DNA of 64,000 nt from Terrihalobacillus insolitus (GCF_028416575.1 NZ_JAMQKB010000005.1:115376-179375), one strand, 5' to 3'; positions 8,792-18,039 are shown, counted from the first letter of the stretch. Numbers and translations are program-made. Notes: a model not told the origin generated them from the letters alone.

Positions 8792-10381
8792 GTGGCATCA
8801 ATAAAGCTAAAACCATGGTCATTTGATGAGAGAACCGTTAAATTACATTGGTTTGGTCATATACGTTTGACCTCTTCGAACGCATGGAGAATTACTGTAG
8901 CTTTTGAAGATCAGCAAAAGGTTGCCCTCGTAGATTATCCTATCGGTCTATTACCAATCCTCCGTATCGGTCAATACTATCAAAACGGTCGACCTCTTGC
9001 GACACAGAAAGATGGTATGATCTACACGGTTAATATAGATAATCTCAGCAAAGGGAAAACAGAACAGTCTCTCGATATTTGCCGGCAATTTGGGTATTTT
9101 CTTTATGGTAAAGCAGAGCTTATTACTCAAAAAATGTGGTCATTTTATTCAAACGGTGTGAGGTACCATATTCCTCAAGTTGAATTAATAAGGGCCTTAT
9201 ATGTCAAAAATAAATTATTAGCTAACGTATTACTCCGTCCAAATGGTATGGAATATTTACTTAATGATAGCGATATTTCAGAAAAAAGTGCCTCCTTTCA
9301 TTTTTCTAGAGAGATACCAGCATCTCTTATTAATGAAGAATTTGTACAGCACTTTGCTTGGTTATATTTAGTTCAAGATATCAAAAATTCGTTTGAATCC
9401 ATTCAAACAAATGTATATGCAAAATCGACTGAATATGGCTTATCTTATGGGCAACCATTAGAACTGATCATTCCCAATCTTCCCAATTCAAATTGGACGT
9501 TTCGAGGTAAACGAATTGGTAATGATATAATGATTTATGAATTGCTTAGTTTTACAGGAGCAGAACTTCCTTTGGATCGCATTGAATATAGTCATGTTTC
9601 TATAAAAAAACGTAATTATACAGACTTGCCAAATAAAAAGCAGATTTCGAGTATGGGAAAAGAGCAAAATTTTGAAATAGAAACGAATCAGGACAAACAT
9701 GCAAAAGAAGATACCCATCAACCAGTTGTTGATCAAGAAGCTACACAGATGAAATTTGTAAATCGTCCTAAAATAGAGCGAATTGCTAAATATGAACAGG
9801 AGATTCATCAAGGAGATACTTATATTACTAAAGAAGGACGTGGTGGAGCCATAACAACTTCTTCAAGTGTAAATGAATCAATTTCAGGTGGTCAGGCTCA
9901 ACCAGTTGATTTCAAGACACTAGAAGTGACCAATGAAAAAGACGGTTACGGTCTGGACCAATTTTTTGAAATGATAAAATGCTTTGAAGAGATGTATCCT
10001 GAATTACATATAACAATGAGCATCGTGAACTTACCGATAGGTAGAACATTTTCTTGGCTACCTGATGGACGAAGAAGAATTTGTGCTGTGGTAAGCATCA
10101 GGAGAAAAGGTGAAAAACCAATACATATTCTAGAAATTGCCCGTCCAGATCAACGTTCTCTTTCAACCTTAATCGTTATATTAAATAAAAAAGGAAACCG
10201 AAAAAAAGAAGAAGAAGAACAAATTCAGCAATTACTTGCTGGACTTGTATTTAATAGTGGAAATTGGAGAAAGTATCAGCTTAATAAACTAAGTCATGTT
10301 AAGTTAAAGCATACCAGTAAAAGTCCAGAACAATGGGCCGAGCGAGTGATAGCAAAAGTATCTTATCTTGAACAAAGTTAA
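8792..10381 (+). CDS. tnsE: Tn7-like transposition protein TnsE
   Basis: A 529-residue protein starting at GTG after AAAGGAGAG. In Tn7, TnsE directs insertion into conjugating plasmids and discontinuously replicated DNA, through contact with the sliding clamp and 3'-recessed ends. Assignment rests on position directly after tnsD, length close to Tn7 TnsE (about 538), the N-terminal segment (VKLHWFGHIRLTSSNAWRI) and the compact C-terminal domain rich in Arg/Trp (SWLPDGRRRICAV, FNSGNWRKYQLNKL). The frame is intact, but partners TnsABC are missing here, so it could act only in trans. Confidence 0.8.
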   Translation: MASIKLKPWSFDERTVKLHWFGHIRLTSSNAWRITVAFEDQQKVALVDYPIGLLPILRIGQYYQNGRPLATQKDGMIYTVNIDNLSKGKTEQSLDICRQFGYFLYGKAELITQKMWSFYSNGVRYHIPQVELIRALYVKNKLLANVLLRPNGMEYLLNDSDISEKSASFHFSREIPASLINEEFVQHFAWLYLVQDIKNSFESIQTNVYAKSTEYGLSYGQPLELIIPNLPNSNWTFRGKRIGNDIMIYELLSFTGAELPLDRIEYSHVSIKKRNYTDLPNKKQISSMGKEQNFEIETNQDKHAKEDTHQPVVDQEATQMKFVNRPKIERIAKYEQEIHQGDTYITKEGRGGAITTSSSVNESISGGQAQPVDFKTLEVTNEKDGYGLDQFFEMIKCFEEMYPELHITMSIVNLPIGRTFSWLPDGRRRICAVVSIRRKGEKPIHILEIARPDQRSLSTLIVILNKKGNRKKEEEEQIQQLLAGLVFNSGNWRKYQLNKLSHVKLKHTSKSPEQWAERVIAKVSYLEQS

Positions 10382-10492
10382 GTAAAACCTATTGGGACCT
10401 AAAAAAATTGAGAATCAAAAATGAGAATAATAGTCCTAATAGTATTTTTATTTGTGGTAAATTTAAACTCTGGTTTTGAAATAAAAAAATGT

Positions 10493-10512
10493 TATAATAC
10501 ATATAGGGGTAT
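10493..10512 (+). promoter_or_regulatory. Promoter with CstR-type operator
   Basis: A TATAAT box at 10493-10498 is overlapped by ATACATATAGGGGTAT (10497-10512), a 16-base imperfect palindrome of the ATACCC...GGGTAT type bound by CsoR/CstR repressors. The same motif occurs twice at 11327 and 11386. It should control the rhodanese-cstR transcript. Confidence 0.65.
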
Positions 10513-10539
10513 ATCTATTTTAACGAAAGGGGAATTGAT

Positions 10540-10935
10540 TTGGACATAAATTATCTAGTTAATATACTTTTATTTGTTTTTGTAGGGTGGTTTGTTTATA
10601 AAAGAGTAGCTCCAGTAAAAAGTTTAAGAAATTTAACAGACGAACAACTTCGTGGAAAATTAAAAGCACCCGAAAACAGTACATTAATTGATGTGCGAGA
10701 AACTCATGAATATAGTTCTGGCCACATTCATGGTGCTATTAATATACCATTATCTAAGTTGAAGCAAAGCTTAACAGAAATTCCTACAGATAAAGAATTG
10801 ATCTTATATTGCCAAAGTGGCATACGCAGTAAACAGGCAGCAAAAATTTTGCAGAAGCAAAAATACAAAGATATTTCTCATTTGTCAGGTGGTATTGCCT
10901 CCTGGTCAGGAAAGAAAATTAGAGGTAATGGATAA
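10540..10935 (+). CDS. Membrane-anchored rhodanese-like protein
   Basis: A 131-residue protein with a TTG start after AAAGGGG. Residues 4-22 form one transmembrane helix. A single rhodanese domain follows with the catalytic loop YCQSGIRS, so it has an active-site Cys able to carry a persulfide. It is the first gene of the sulfur cluster, directly before the persulfide-sensing repressor and under the same operator type, which fits a role in handling sulfane sulfur at the membrane. Confidence 0.85.
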   Translation: MDINYLVNILLFVFVGWFVYKRVAPVKSLRNLTDEQLRGKLKAPENSTLIDVRETHEYSSGHIHGAINIPLSKLKQSLTEIPTDKELILYCQSGIRSKQAAKILQKQKYKDISHLSGGIASWSGKKIRGNG

Positions 10936-10962
10936 AAAAATTTATTAAGTGGAGGTAATCAT

Positions 10963-11223
10963 ATGGAATATAATGACCAAATTAAAAATAGAATGAAGCG
11001 AATTGAAGGTCAAGTTAGAGGTATATTAAGAATGATGGAAGAAGGACAAGAGTGTAAAGATCTTGTTGGTCAAATGTCAGCAGTTCGATCAGCCCTAGAT
11101 CGTGCCATCGGTGTTGTGGTAAGTTCTAATTTAGAGGAATGTGTCCGTCTACAGATGGAAAGAGGCGAAGATACAGACGAACTTATTCAAGAAGCTGTTA
11201 ATTTATTGGTTAAGAGTAGATAA
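10963..11223 (+). CDS. cstR: Persulfide-sensing repressor, CsoR/CstR family
   Basis: An 86-residue four-helix repressor. Cys31 and Cys60 have the 29-residue spacing of the CsoR copper site, but the position four residues before the second Cys is Asn56 instead of the copper-ligand His. That is the signature of CstR-type persulfide sensors, which form di-, tri- or tetrasulfide bridges and release DNA. Its neighbours are rhodanese, TusA and persulfide dioxygenase genes, and matching operators lie at 10497, 11327 and 11386. Good AGGAGG-like site upstream (GGAGGTAAT). Confidence 0.88.
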   Translation: MEYNDQIKNRMKRIEGQVRGILRMMEEGQECKDLVGQMSAVRSALDRAIGVVVSSNLEECVRLQMERGEDTDELIQEAVNLLVKSR

Positions 11224-11230
11224 GTAAGCT

Positions 11231-11256
11231 TTGGCTGTTTTGTTAATAAAACAGCC
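11231..11256 (+). terminator. Hairpin after cstR
   Basis: GGCTGTTTT / AAAACAGCC stem (about 11231-11254), without a clean T-run. Possible terminator between cstR and the following promoter. Confidence 0.45.
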
Positions 11257-11299
11257 TCCATCATTCTATTAAGAAAACAGTTAAATGAAAATTTACGTG

Positions 11300-11401
11300 T
11301 TGACAACTATTTTTTTGTTTGCTAATATACCCATATGGGTATCGTTACTTCTAACAAATTCAGTTATATTTTTTTGAATAATATTATACCCATATCGGTA
11401 T
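11300..11401 (+). promoter_or_regulatory. Sigma-A promoter with two CstR operators
   Basis: TTGACA (11300-11305), 17-base spacer, TAATAT (11323-11328). The perfect palindrome ATACCCATATGGGTAT (11327-11342) overlaps the -10. A second near copy, ATACCCATATCGGTAT, lies at 11386-11401 in the leader. This promoter should drive the sulfur operon from 11436 and be repressed by the CstR protein until persulfide accumulates. Confidence 0.85.
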
Positions 11402-11435
11402 ATGTATATTACTTTTTCAAAGGGAGAGATAGTAA

Positions 11436-11918
11436 ATGGGAGAACAGAAAGAGAAAACAACGATTGTCTTATTTAGTGGGGACTTAGATAAAGCCATTGC
11501 GGCATTTATTATTGCCAATGGTGCAGCAGCTTATGATCATGAGGTAACCATTTTTCATACTTTTTGGGGTCTTAATACTTTAAGAAAAGATGAACAAGTA
11601 CCTGTTAAAAAAGGATTACTTGAAAAAGCGTTTGGGTTTATGATGCCTCGTGGTCCAGAGAAATTTGCATTGTCAAAAATGAATTTTGGTGGAATGGGTC
11701 CTAAAATGATCAAACATGTTATGAAAAAACACAATGTGTTATCTCTTCCACAACTGATTGAGATGGCACAAGAACAAGGGGTTAAGCTAGTCGCCTGCAC
11801 GATGACGATGGATTTACTTGGTTTACAGAAAGATGAACTAATCGATGGACTTGACTATGCAGGTGTGGCTGCCTATCTCGGTGATGCCAATGAAGCCAAA
11901 GTGAATTTATTCATATAA
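11436..11918 (+). CDS. yrkE: DsrE2-family sulfur carrier (YrkE-like)
   Basis: A 160-residue DsrE/DsrF-like protein. The long form with the inserted FGFMMPRGPEKFALSKMNFGGMG segment and the C-terminal VACTMTMDLLGL motif corresponds to DsrE2/YrkE proteins that bind or relay sulfane sulfur; the motif Cys is present. It is the first gene of an operon whose order mirrors B. subtilis yrkE-F-H-I-J. A good GGGAGAG ribosome site is present. Confidence 0.85.
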   Translation: MGEQKEKTTIVLFSGDLDKAIAAFIIANGAAAYDHEVTIFHTFWGLNTLRKDEQVPVKKGLLEKAFGFMMPRGPEKFALSKMNFGGMGPKMIKHVMKKHNVLSLPQLIEMAQEQGVKLVACTMTMDLLGLQKDELIDGLDYAGVAAYLGDANEAKVNLFI

Positions 11919-11986
11919 AAGTACCTGTGAACGTATTTAGCATGTAACTTTGGTGAAACTAAACGGGAACGAAAGGAGGCAAAAAA

Positions 11987-12301
11987 GTGGGAACAAAACT
12001 GAAAATAGAGGAAGTAAAACCTTTTGATATAGCAAGACGATTAAAAAATGATGAAAATCTCAACATCATTGATGTTAGAGAGGACAATGAAGTGGAAACA
12101 GGGAAAATCCCAGGGGCAAAACACATTCCTTTAGGAGAAATCTTAACTCGAACAGATGAATTGGATAAAGATAAAGAATACATTATGGTCTGTCGTTCCG
12201 GCAACCGTAGTGGCTTAGCATCTGATTGGTTAACGGACAAAGGATTTAAGGTCAAAAATATGGCTGGTGGGATGTCCGAATGGGACAGTGATTTAGAATA
12301 A
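11987..12301 (+). CDS. Rhodanese-like protein
   Basis: A single-domain 104-residue rhodanese with a GTG start after AGGAGG. Signature IIDVREDNEVETGKIPGA and active-site loop VCRSGNRSG with catalytic Cys69. It is soluble, with no membrane helix, unlike the protein at 10540. It sits between the DsrE2 and TusA-rhodanese genes and is expected to accept or donate persulfide sulfur in the same relay. Confidence 0.9.
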   Translation: MGTKLKIEEVKPFDIARRLKNDENLNIIDVREDNEVETGKIPGAKHIPLGEILTRTDELDKDKEYIMVCRSGNRSGLASDWLTDKGFKVKNMAGGMSEWDSDLE

Positions 12302-12319
12302 AAAATGGAGGGATAAGAT

Positions 12320-12892
12320 ATGACTATTCAAACGGATCATGTGTTAGATGCAAAGGGACTTGCTTGCCCGATGCCAATTGTAAAAACGAAAAAGGCAATG
12401 AAAGATTTAGAATCTGGGCAGGTGATTGAGGTGCAAGCGACGGATAAAGGGTCACTTGCTGATATTCAGGCATGGGCAAAGAGCAGTGGACACCAGTACC
12501 TAGGGTCAACAGAAGAGGGTGATGTGCTGAAACATTACCTTCGCAAAGCAAGCGAATCCGAAGTAAAAGAAGATAAGGACTATCCTCACATCATAAAAAA
12601 TGATGAATTACAAGAAAAGTTAGATGCTGGAGAAAAGGTTACTGTACTTGATGTCCGTGAGCCTGCAGAATATAGTTTTGGGCACATTCCTGGTGCAAAA
12701 TCCATTCCGTTGGGTGAACTAGAGAATCGAGCAGATGAGTTGGATAAAGAAAGTGAAGTTTACGTTGTGTGTCGTACCGGCAACCGTAGTGACTTAGCTT
12801 CTAAGCAGCTTGCTGATAAAGGCTTTGAAAATGTAAAGAATGTCGTTCAGGGCATGGCTGAATGGTCTGGACCTATTGAAAAAGATCAATAA
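12320..12892 (+). CDS. yrkF: TusA-rhodanese fusion (YrkF-like)
   Basis: A 190-residue fusion. The N-terminal TusA domain carries LACPMP with the sulfur-carrying Cys at about residue 16. The C-terminal rhodanese domain carries VLDVREPAEYSFGHIPG and the loop VCRTGNRSD. A carrier and sulfurtransferase in one chain allow internal sulfur transfer. Length and order match B. subtilis YrkF. It is preceded by a GGAGG site. Confidence 0.9.
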   Translation: MTIQTDHVLDAKGLACPMPIVKTKKAMKDLESGQVIEVQATDKGSLADIQAWAKSSGHQYLGSTEEGDVLKHYLRKASESEVKEDKDYPHIIKNDELQEKLDAGEKVTVLDVREPAEYSFGHIPGAKSIPLGELENRADELDKESEVYVVCRTGNRSDLASKQLADKGFENVKNVVQGMAEWSGPIEKDQ

Positions 12893-12915
12893 AAAATAAA
12901 CTGGAGGAATGTAAA

Positions 12916-13311
12916 ATGGCAACTAAAGTAGCGATTATCGCAAGTAATGGCAGTTTGTTTGATGCTTACAAAGTGTTTAATGTAGCAACAGCTGCGGCAG
13001 CAAGTGATGCCGAAGTGGGGATCTTCTTCACTTTTGAAGGGTTAAATTTGATTCACAAGGAAGGACATAAGCAACTTCCGATCCCCGAAGGCCGTGAGCA
13101 TTTTCAAGAGGGATTTAAAAAGGAAAATATTCCGTCCATTCCGGAATTATTAGAAATGGCCAAAGAAATGGGTGTTAAGATTATTGCCTGCCAAATGACA
13201 ATGGATGTCATGAGCCTTGATAAAGATGCATTTGTTGATGGCATTGAAGTTGGTGGTGCAGCAACCTTTATTCAATATGCATCAGATGCCAATATTACAT
13301 TAACATTCTAG
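12916..13311 (+). CDS. DsrE/DsrF-like sulfur relay protein
   Basis: A 131-residue shorter relative of the DsrE2 protein at 11436, sharing MAKEMGVKIIACQMTMDVM with its likely sulfur-carrying Cys. The membrane-like insertion of the longer form is absent. Co-operonic (24 bases after the TusA-rhodanese gene, GGAGG site). It is probably a second carrier in the persulfide relay, by family and neighbourhood. Confidence 0.85.
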   Translation: MATKVAIIASNGSLFDAYKVFNVATAAAASDAEVGIFFTFEGLNLIHKEGHKQLPIPEGREHFQEGFKKENIPSIPELLEMAKEMGVKIIACQMTMDVMSLDKDAFVDGIEVGGAATFIQYASDANITLTF

Positions 13312-13325
13312 AGGAGGTTTTTTGA

Positions 13326-14456
13326 TTGGGTATGAAATTAATTTCAGCAAAAGAAGTGACCGAAAAGGTTTTAAGTAATAAAGACTTATTTATTTTGGAC
13401 GTTAGAAATGAAGATGCGTTTAGTGATTGGAAAATCGAAGGGAAACAAATTGATCACCTAAATGTCCCTTATTTCGATTTGATTGACGGGGTTGATGAGA
13501 TTGTTGATAAACTCCCGAAAGATAGGGAAATTCTTGTCGTTTGTGCAAAACAAGGATCATCTGAAATGGTTGGGGAGCATTTAGTTGACGCTGGCTTTGA
13601 GGATGTATTTGTTCTTGAAGGCGGTATGAAGACATGGAGTGAATATTTAAATCCGGTAAAACTTGGTGATTTGAAAGACGGTGGCTCTATTTATCAATTT
13701 GTTCGTATTGGTAAAGGCTGTCTCTCTTATTTCATTGAATCAAACGGAGAAGCGATTGTTGTTGACTCTACCCGGACAGTTGATGCGTATCTCGACTTTG
13801 CCAAAGAAAAAAATGTCACCATTAAGCATGTTCTTGATACGCACTTACATGCTGATCATATTTCAGGTGGGCGTTTATTACAAGAGCGTACAGGTGCGAC
13901 GTACTATTTGCCACCGAAAGATGCAGAAGAAGTACAATTCGATTATGAGCCTCTTGTAGAGGGAAGAGACCTTTCAGTGGGAAATACAAAAGTGAAAGTT
14001 GAGCCACTGTATTCACCAGGTCATACCATCGGAAGTACATCATTGGTTGTTGACGATCAATACTTGTTAACCGGCGATATCCTTTTTGTAGAATCCATTG
14101 GCCGTCCTGACCTTGCTGGGAAGGCAGGGGACTGGGCAGATGATTTACGCAATACGTTATATGACAAATATAAGGAATTATCACACGAGCTCATTGTTCT
14201 TCCAGCACACTTTGGAAATGTAAGTGAATTAGATGATCAAGGTGGAGTACAGGCAAAGCTTGGCGATCTATATGAGAAAAATGCAGGTTTAAATATGGAT
14301 GAAAAGGAATTTCGTCGTGCTGTATCAGAAAACCTTCCACCACAGCCGAACGCTTATCAAGAAATTCGTCAAACCAATATGGGTAAAATCAACCCAAATG
14401 AGGAAGATCAACGTGAAATGGAAATTGGACCAAACCGTTGTGCTATACACGGATAA
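13326..14456 (+). CDS. yrkH: Rhodanese-persulfide dioxygenase (MBL fold, YrkH-like)
   Basis: A 376-residue two-domain enzyme. An N-terminal rhodanese domain (about 5-110, with VVCAKQ and Cys73) is followed by an ETHE1-like metallo-beta-lactamase domain with the metal motif THLHADH (172-178), a later SPGHTIGS His and LTGDILF Asp. By family it oxidises persulfides to sulfite, as in the CstB/YrkH group. The TTG at 13326 is spaced 7 bases from AGGAGGT, better than the ATG at 13332. Sulfite produced could leave through the TauE exporter encoded downstream. Confidence 0.9.
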   Translation: MGMKLISAKEVTEKVLSNKDLFILDVRNEDAFSDWKIEGKQIDHLNVPYFDLIDGVDEIVDKLPKDREILVVCAKQGSSEMVGEHLVDAGFEDVFVLEGGMKTWSEYLNPVKLGDLKDGGSIYQFVRIGKGCLSYFIESNGEAIVVDSTRTVDAYLDFAKEKNVTIKHVLDTHLHADHISGGRLLQERTGATYYLPPKDAEEVQFDYEPLVEGRDLSVGNTKVKVEPLYSPGHTIGSTSLVVDDQYLLTGDILFVESIGRPDLAGKAGDWADDLRNTLYDKYKELSHELIVLPAHFGNVSELDDQGGVQAKLGDLYEKNAGLNMDEKEFRRAVSENLPPQPNAYQEIRQTNMGKINPNEEDQREMEIGPNRCAIHG

Positions 14457-14484
14457 CTTTTAAAACATTAGGAGGAATGAAAAA

Positions 14485-14712
14485 ATGAATGCAGATAAAG
14501 TATTAGATGCAAAAGGGCTTGCATGTCCAATGCCTATTGTGAAAACGAAAAAGGCGATAAACGAATTAAATGCAGGAGAAGTATTGGAAATACATGCCAC
14601 TGATAAAGGGGCAAAAAGTGACCTTACCGCATGGGCGAAATCTGGTGGTCATGAATTATTACAAGATACAGAAGATGATGGTATACTCAAATTTTGGATA
14701 AAAAAAGGATAA
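14485..14712 (+). CDS. yrkI: TusA-family sulfur carrier (YrkI-like)
   Basis: A 75-residue TusA protein with the conserved GLACPMPIVKTKKAI stretch and its sulfur-carrying Cys. It closely resembles the TusA half of the fusion at 12320 and matches YrkI in length and position. AGGAGG site upstream. A small hairpin follows before the exporter gene. Confidence 0.93.
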   Translation: MNADKVLDAKGLACPMPIVKTKKAINELNAGEVLEIHATDKGAKSDLTAWAKSGGHELLQDTEDDGILKFWIKKG

Positions 14713-14737
14713 AGGAGACCCACTAGTTGGGTCCCCT
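14713..14737 (+). terminator. Hairpin between tusA and tauE
   Basis: GGAGACCCA / TGGGTCCCC stem with only a weak T-rich tail. It may reduce read-through to the exporter gene. Confidence 0.45.
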
Positions 14738-14757
14738 CTTATTAGGAGGGAAAGAAC

Positions 14758-15543
14758 ATGGAATACGGTATCATTTTTATTGTAACAATTTTTCTTATTG
14801 GTTTTATCGGTTCGTTTATTTCCGGAATGGTAGGAATCGGTGGATCCATCATTAAATATCCAATGTTATTATACATCCCATCCTTGGTTGGGCTATCTGC
14901 TTTTACGGCCCATGAAGTTTCTGGAATTAGTGCTGTTCAGGTTTTATTCGCAACAATAGGTGGAGTATGGGCATATCGGAAAGGCGGATATTTAAATAAA
15001 ACGTTAATCATCTATATGGGAACAAGTATTTTAATTGGGAGCTTTATTGGTGGTTACGGATCGCAATTCATGACAAATGGTGGGGTTAATCTTGTTTATG
15101 GTTTATTAGCAACTATAGCTGCCGTTATGATGTTTGTGCCGAAAAAAGGTATTGATGATACCCCGATGGAACAAGTTACTTTCAATAAATGGCTAGCTGC
15201 CTTTTTGGCGTTCTTAGTTGGTATTGGTGCAGGGATAGTAGGTGCAGCTGGTGCGTTTATTTTAGTTCCAATTATGTTATTAGTATTAAAAATCCCAACT
15301 AGAATGACAATTGCGACATCATTAGCCATTACATTCATTTCCTCGATCGGTGCAACAACTGGCAAGCTGTTAACTGGTCAAGTTCTATTTGTTCCTGCTG
15401 CAGTCATGATTATTGCAAGTTTGATCGCCTCACCGTTAGGAGCCAATTTCGGGAAAAAAGTAAATACGAAGATATTGCAATGGATATTAGCGCTATTAAT
15501 ATTTGGAACAGCAATAAAAATTTGGTTAGATATTTTAAGTTAG
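14758..15543 (+). CDS. yrkJ: TauE/SafE sulfite exporter family permease (YrkJ-like)
   Basis: A 261-residue membrane protein with about eight helices in two repeats, each opening with a Gly-rich helix ([12 protein letters not shown] and [11 protein letters not shown]), the TauE/SafE signature. The family exports sulfite and related anions. The position after the persulfide dioxygenase fits removal of sulfite. A partial near-copy is at 21645-22194. Confidence 0.9.
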   Translation: MEYGIIFIVTIFLIGFIGSFISGMVGIGGSIIKYPMLLYIPSLVGLSAFTAHEVSGISAVQVLFATIGGVWAYRKGGYLNKTLIIYMGTSILIGSFIGGYGSQFMTNGGVNLVYGLLATIAAVMMFVPKKGIDDTPMEQVTFNKWLAAFLAFLVGIGAGIVGAAGAFILVPIMLLVLKIPTRMTIATSLAITFISSIGATTGKLLTGQVLFVPAAVMIIASLIASPLGANFGKKVNTKILQWILALLIFGTAIKIWLDILS

Positions 15544-15561
15544 ATGAATGAGGGGAAAAAG

Positions 15562-16131
15562 ATGACAGAAAAGAAATTCAATCCTGATAAAGCACATATG
15601 CTTATGAGTGATGATCGCAAAGCGTTATTGCCACCGGATGACATTATTAAACATTTGAATCTACGTTCAGCTGACGTTGTTGCAGATCTTGGAGCGGGGA
15701 ATGGATATTTTGCAATTCCTATTGCAAAATATACAAACAATACTTTGTACGCTGTTGATATAGAGCCGAAGATGCTTGACATGCTAAAGGAAAATGCAAC
15801 GAAAGAAGGAATTCGTAACATTAATTATGTAGTAAGTGATCTGGAAAGTATTCAACTTAATGACGATTCAGTAAACAAAGCTATCGCTTCACTGGTAATT
15901 CATGAGGTTACGAGTTTAGATATTGCACTTAGTGAAATTAAAAGAATTCTAAAACCAGGTGGACAGTTACTATTGATTGAATGGGAAGCTATTCAAACAG
16001 AATCAGGGCCACCACTTCATGAAAGAATTCCTTCTAAAGCTATGCTTGATATTTTGATGAAGTATGGTTTTGAGGTGGAGGTTACTCACTTAAATTCCGT
16101 ACACTATGCAGTGAATGCAGTTTTAAGCTAA
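15562..16131 (+). CDS. Class I SAM-dependent methyltransferase
   Basis: A 189-residue methyltransferase. The start at 15562 is chosen for the GAGGGG site 6 bases upstream and because it gives the same length as its duplicate at 22463. Motif I VADLGAGNGYF, acidic VDIEPKM and post-motif LKPGGQ are clear. Substrate is unknown; constant linkage to TauE and DUF302 genes in both copies suggests thiol, sulfide or arsenic-type detoxification, as inference only. Confidence 0.85.
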   Translation: MTEKKFNPDKAHMLMSDDRKALLPPDDIIKHLNLRSADVVADLGAGNGYFAIPIAKYTNNTLYAVDIEPKMLDMLKENATKEGIRNINYVVSDLESIQLNDDSVNKAIASLVIHEVTSLDIALSEIKRILKPGGQLLLIEWEAIQTESGPPLHERIPSKAMLDILMKYGFEVEVTHLNSVHYAVNAVLS

Positions 16132-16144
16132 AGGGGAAGAGCAA

Positions 16145-16243
16145 ATGAAACACATGTGGAATATGTTGTGACCTTCACAAAAATTACTGTTCCTGGTAGG
16201 AATAGGATTTGTAATTGTTTCTATAGTAACTAGGATCTTATAA
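16145..16243 (+). pseudogene. Tiny hydrophobic protein with in-frame stop
   Basis: The frame reads MKHMWNML, then TGA, then a 20-residue hydrophobic helix (LLFLVGIGFVIV) before TAA. It looks like a 32-residue single-span protein broken by one nonsense codon. It sits between the methyltransferase and DUF302 genes. Support is limited to the residues and a GGGGAAG site upstream. Confidence 0.35.
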
Positions 16244-16282
16244 CATCTGTTATGAGTTCATATAAAACAAGGAGGATGAAGT

Positions 16283-16666
16283 ATGTTTCATTATACGGTC
16301 GAAACAAATAAAACGATGGAAGAAGCAATCCAATTACTTGAGGAAAACTTAAAGGAAGAAAAATTTGGGGTCCTCTGGCAATTTGATATTAAGGAAAAAT
16401 TACAGGAAAAAGGATTGGATTTTAACCAACCTTACCTTGTGTTAGAAGTTTGTAATCCTCATGAAGCACAACGTGTGTTATCGCAAAATCAAATGGTTGG
16501 ATATTTTTTACCATGTAAAATAGTGGTTTATGAAGATGCAGGGCAGACGAAGATTGGTATGCCAAGACCTACGGCACTAATACAAATGGTAAATGATGAA
16601 TCGATTAAGGAGTTTGCAGCAGATATAGAGGAAAGACTCATGAAGTGTATGGATAAAAGTATTTGA
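16283..16666 (+). CDS. DUF302 family protein
   Basis: A 127-residue DUF302 protein (FHYTVETNKTMEEAI, FGVLWQFDIKEKL, VCNPHEAQRVLS, GYFLPCK). The family is a small alpha-beta barrel of unproven function often found with sulfur and metal resistance genes. Two conserved Cys are visible (VCNP and LPCK). A near-identical copy is at 23084. AGGAGG site upstream. Confidence 0.88.
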   Translation: MFHYTVETNKTMEEAIQLLEENLKEEKFGVLWQFDIKEKLQEKGLDFNQPYLVLEVCNPHEAQRVLSQNQMVGYFLPCKIVVYEDAGQTKIGMPRPTALIQMVNDESIKEFAADIEERLMKCMDKSI

Positions 16667-17379
16667 CCTTATCTATCAATAGAAGAAAGTGTTGATACCA
16701 AGAAAGAAGTGGTATGGTGATGGGAAAACGATTAATTTATTTAAAAAGGTATAAATATTATTGATGAGAATTATTTCCTAACGCCTTCAGAAAGATATTG
16801 AATATCTTTCGAATGCTATGCATGATTTTAATGCTCCTAAATACACGAATTATTGAAATAGCTGTTGAAAGTGGAGTGCGGTTATTTGATTGATTTAGAT
16901 GTAAAGATACCACAAATTTTGTTTATCCTGCTGAACAAATCTCTATAAAGTGGCTATTAGATGAAGCGAGCTCCGCCGATTTATTTGTTCACTTTAAGTA
17001 TTATAATAATCTGCAACGTTATTTGCCCTCCCCTTTGCTTTTTTTCTAATGTCTAGGAGTGTTTATTTTAGGGAGAATAACCCACTTTAAGCAATCGCTA
17101 AGGTGGGTTTATTAATTTTGTAGTATGTTGTTTATATTACGGATTTTCTCTAGAAACAAGTAAAGACAAAGCTTTTAAAGCCTTAAACATGATTATCAAT
17201 TAATCATTCTTGAAAATTATAACAAAATACATAAATATACAATTTATAACCAAGAAATTATATTAAGGCTTTGAACGATATGTTCTCGTAAAAATGAAGT
17301 GTAAATATGTTCATTTTCATTAAACTTTCATATTCCGCTTTTATACTTTAACTATAAATTTAAAGAAGGAGCTATTCGT
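16667..17379. other. Gene-free stretch with decayed DNA
   Basis: No intact frame. Short protein-like pieces around 16800-16930 are interrupted by many stops and could not be assigned. A hairpin lies at 17079. The end of the stretch should hold the promoter of the redox operon at 17380, preceded by an AAGGAG site. Confidence 0.4.
17079..17109. terminator. Terminator-like hairpin
   Basis: AACCCACTTTAAGC / GCTAAGGTGGGTT stem with a 4-base loop, followed by TTTATTAATTTT. It can function in either direction; no adjacent intact gene needs it now. Confidence 0.5.
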
Positions 17380-18039
17380 ATGCCATCAGCTTGGTTAATC
17401 GGTCCTCTTGTCATTAAAAGCTCTCTTGTAATACAAATCGTAAGTCTTGGAATGGGACTTGTCTGGTTTGGGTTTACGAGTCCATTTTCAAAAACAGAAA
17501 CTAAAAAGCGTTTAGATGAAGTGGGGAACTTGCTGATAGCATTTGTGATTTCGCTATTCATTGGAAAAATCATTATTAATTTCTCAACATTCATTAATGA
17601 TCCACTTGCAATCCTCGCATATCCAAGTGATTCAAAGGCATTCTATATTGCATTTCTATTCACTGGACTCTATGCAAAAATTAAGATTGTCAAGGGTTCC
17701 CAGCATTTCTTTGCTCTACTTTTCTCTTGGATCAATGTCTTCTTTGCTGCATCTTTTGTGTACGAATTTGTCCAAATTATTTGGGGAAGTAGTGTACATA
17801 CATGGGGGTACTTAGGATTACTGTTTGTTTTTCTAATTATTATTATTTCGTTACAGGGACAGCTCCCAATAGAAATGCTTGTGTTTATAGCAGTGTTGGG
17901 GTGGAGTGCAGGACAATGGCTGTTGTCCATATTCTCTAATACAACGGTATTTCAATTCAACCTACATCCGTGGTTTTATGGGATCATTTGCATCGGTAGT
18001 ATATTCCTGATTATTTATAAAAGGAAGGTGAAATCATGA
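17380..18039 (+). CDS. Polytopic membrane protein, redox operon
   Basis: A 219-residue protein with about six transmembrane helices and few charged residues outside loops. No family was recognised with confidence. The stop overlaps the start of ccdA (ATG within the last codons), so it is translationally coupled to a disulfide-reductant exporter and a TlpA-like thioredoxin. A DoxX/MauE-like role in periplasmic redox traffic is a guess from neighbours. Confidence 0.7.
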   Translation: MPSAWLIGPLVIKSSLVIQIVSLGMGLVWFGFTSPFSKTETKKRLDEVGNLLIAFVISLFIGKIIINFSTFINDPLAILAYPSDSKAFYIAFLFTGLYAKIKIVKGSQHFFALLFSWINVFFAASFVYEFVQIIWGSSVHTWGYLGLLFVFLIIIISLQGQLPIEMLVFIAVLGWSAGQWLLSIFSNTTVFQFNLHPWFYGIICIGSIFLIIYKRKVKS

